Below are positions 4,235-5,413 of a stretch of DNA of 5,413 nt, in pieces. The stretch spans positions 1 through 5,413 of the forward strand of contig JACQLL010000089.1 in NCBI GenBank assembly GCA_016234025.1, given 5' to 3'. The translations under genes were made by a program, and so were the position numbers. This stretch comes from Candidatus Pacearchaeota archaeon (GTDB taxonomy: Archaea > Nanobdellota > Nanobdellia > Pacearchaeales > GW2011-AR1). Numbering within the stretch: the first letter of the stretch is position 1; each line of letters starts with the position of its first letter. The notes beneath the pieces are model-generated. The model ran no database searches. It was not told the DNA's origin and saw only the letters and a list, made by a program, of their open reading frames with translations.

Positions 4235-5413
4235 AAATAAAAAAAATAAAAGTCAAGAATATAAGATCTTATGAATCCCAAGAGATGGAGTTTCCTGAAG
4301 GATCCATTCTTCTTTCAGGAGAAATAGGCTCTGGCAAAACATCAATCTTGTTGGCAATTGAGTATGCTCTGTTCGGACTTCAGCCGGGACAGAAGGGAAC
4401 CGCTCTTCTAAGAAATAATACTAATTACGGAGAGGTTTATCTTGAGGTGATTATTGACGGAAGAAAAATTGTCATTGAGAGGAAACTGAGAAAAACTTCG
4501 AAAGGTGTAAGCAATGAATATGCTGCAATAATCATCGACGGAGAAAAAATAGAATCATCTTTAACAGAAATTAAGTCTAAGATTATTGAACTTCTCGGCT
4601 ATCCGAAGGAGTTTGTGAAAAAAAATAATCTTCTTTACAGATATACAGTTTATGCGCAACAGGAGAATATGAAACAAATCATTTTTGAAGATGCGGAGAC
4701 GAGGTTAAACATTCTTAGGCATATATTCGGAGTGGATAAATATAAACAGATAAAAAATAATCTCTCAATTTTTCTGAATTACCTGAAAGGCCATGTAAAA
4801 CTTCTTCAGGGAGAAATAAGCGATCTCGAAGATGAAAAAGAAGAACTTAATTCTACAAATGGCAAGATTGCATTAACTGAAGAGAAAATTAATCTTGAAA
4901 CACAGGAGTTATATAATAAGACGAGAAATAGAAAGCTAATTGAACAAGAATTAAAAAAAACTGAGAGGAAAATCCAGGAGAAAAGAAGTTTAATAGAAGA
5001 AATAAACAAGATAGATATTGTTAGGTCGATGAAAAAAGAAAGTTTAGATTCATTAAGAGAAGAGATTATTGAAGAAGAAAAAGTCCTCCGAAATAATGCC
5101 GATAATTTTAATGAGAAAACATATTCGGATATTTTAGAAAGTTTGAAAGATAAAAAATTTGAAGAAGAAGCGCTAAGAGTAAACTATCTAGATATTGTAA
5201 ACCGAATAAATTCTTTGCGCGTCGATTTGGAGGATATCCTCTCAAAAAAAGAAAGAATATTCAGAATAGACATCTGCCCTACCTGTCTTCAGAACGTTTC
5301 TGATGTTTATAAACACAATATTGTTAACGAGGTTGAGAAGAAATCCAGCTCTATAAGAAGCATGATAGAAAAACTTGAAGGGGACAAATTATTTTTATCT
5401 GAAAGGATTAATG
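4231..5413 (+). CDS. rad50: Rad50 ATPase, N-terminal part including the zinc hook
   Basis: This is an SMC-like ABC ATPase that partners Mre11, tethering DNA ends and controlling nuclease access. There are 394 complete codons before the right edge. The N-terminus MKIKKIKVKNIRSYE is the usual first strand of the family. The Walker A motif is GEIGSGKT at 30-37, where many homologues have Asn in place of Ile32. EYALFGL at 44-50 and LLRNN at 59-63 follow, and the Q-loop is YAQQENM at 141-147. A charged coiled coil begins near residue 175. The zinc hook is CPTC at 349-352, after which the returning coiled coil starts. The signature motif, Walker B and D-loop lie beyond the window. The start codon overlaps the mre11 stop (ATGA), and there is no nearby Shine-Dalgarno sequence, so ribosomes probably pass directly from mre11. 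The ascending arm to the hook is short for the family. Confidence 0.94.
   Translation, partial: MKIKKIKVKNIRSYESQEMEFPEGSILLSGEIGSGKTSILLAIEYALFGLQPGQKGTALLRNNTNYGEVYLEVIIDGRKIVIERKLRKTSKGVSNEYAAIIIDGEKIESSLTEIKSKIIELLGYPKEFVKKNNLLYRYTVYAQQENMKQIIFEDAETRLNILRHIFGVDKYKQIKNNLSIFLNYLKGHVKLLQGEISDLEDEKEELNSTNGKIALTEEKINLETQELYNKTRNRKLIEQELKKTERKIQEKRSLIEEINKIDIVRSMKKESLDSLREEIIEEEKVLRNNADNFNEKTYSDILESLKDKKFEEEALRVNYLDIVNRINSLRVDLEDILSKKERIFRIDICPTCLQNVSDVYKHNIVNEVEKKSSSIRSMIEKLEGDKLFLSERIN

Noticed and set aside
3112..5009. Minus-strand open frames at 3112-3306, 3814-4281 and 4806-5009
   Set aside because: They are antisense to mre11 and rad50, whose motifs are intact throughout; their low-complexity Ser/Phe composition is a shadow of the sense strand.

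Overview
The window looks like a piece of an AT-rich archaeal chromosome, most likely from a small-genome DPANN-type archaeon (Woesearchaeota, Pacearchaeota or Aenigmarchaeota-like). The evidence is an archaeal-type ribosomal protein L3, an archaeal SRP (7S) RNA, TATA-box promoters placed about 25 bases before their transcript or start codon, two proteins with archaellin/pilin-like class III signal peptides (KRG-type), and an mre11-rad50 pair of archaeal subfamily. The exact phylum is inference; the archaeal assignment is solid.

Layout. At 1-532 on the minus strand is the N-terminal half of ribosomal protein L3, the usual first gene of the archaeal L3-L4-L23-L2 ribosomal operon, which would continue beyond the left edge. 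The divergent intergenic region 533-787 holds the L3 promoter, a compact element bounded by perfect 15-base inverted repeats with a possible 4-base target duplication (MITE-like), and the promoter of the SRP RNA gene. The SRP RNA occupies about 788-1039 on the plus strand. Its S domain (helix 8) is easily recognised, but its Alu end and its apical loop are unusual.

At 1082-3041 lie two overlapping plus-strand genes for membrane-anchored, pilin-like surface proteins. The first is a small protein of unknown function with an acidic tail. The second is a modular adhesin-like protein: pilin-like N-terminus, beta domain, cysteine-rich metal-binding-type segment, LamG/concanavalin-like domain, and a C-terminal stretch that normally sits at the N-terminal edge of a LamG domain. 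At 3086-4234 is the Mre11 nuclease gene, overlapping by ATGA the start of rad50 (4231 to beyond the right edge). Mre11 and Rad50 together form the DNA double-strand-break end-processing complex.

Two protein genes (1082, 3086) have a TATA box whose centre lies 25-26 bases before the ATG and no Shine-Dalgarno sequence. This suggests leaderless mRNAs and decides the mre11 start. The second genes of both pairs are placed for translational coupling. I see no CRISPR array, tRNA or full insertion sequence, and no wholly new multi-gene system. The most unusual items are the SRP RNA, the inverted-repeat element and the LamG pilin.
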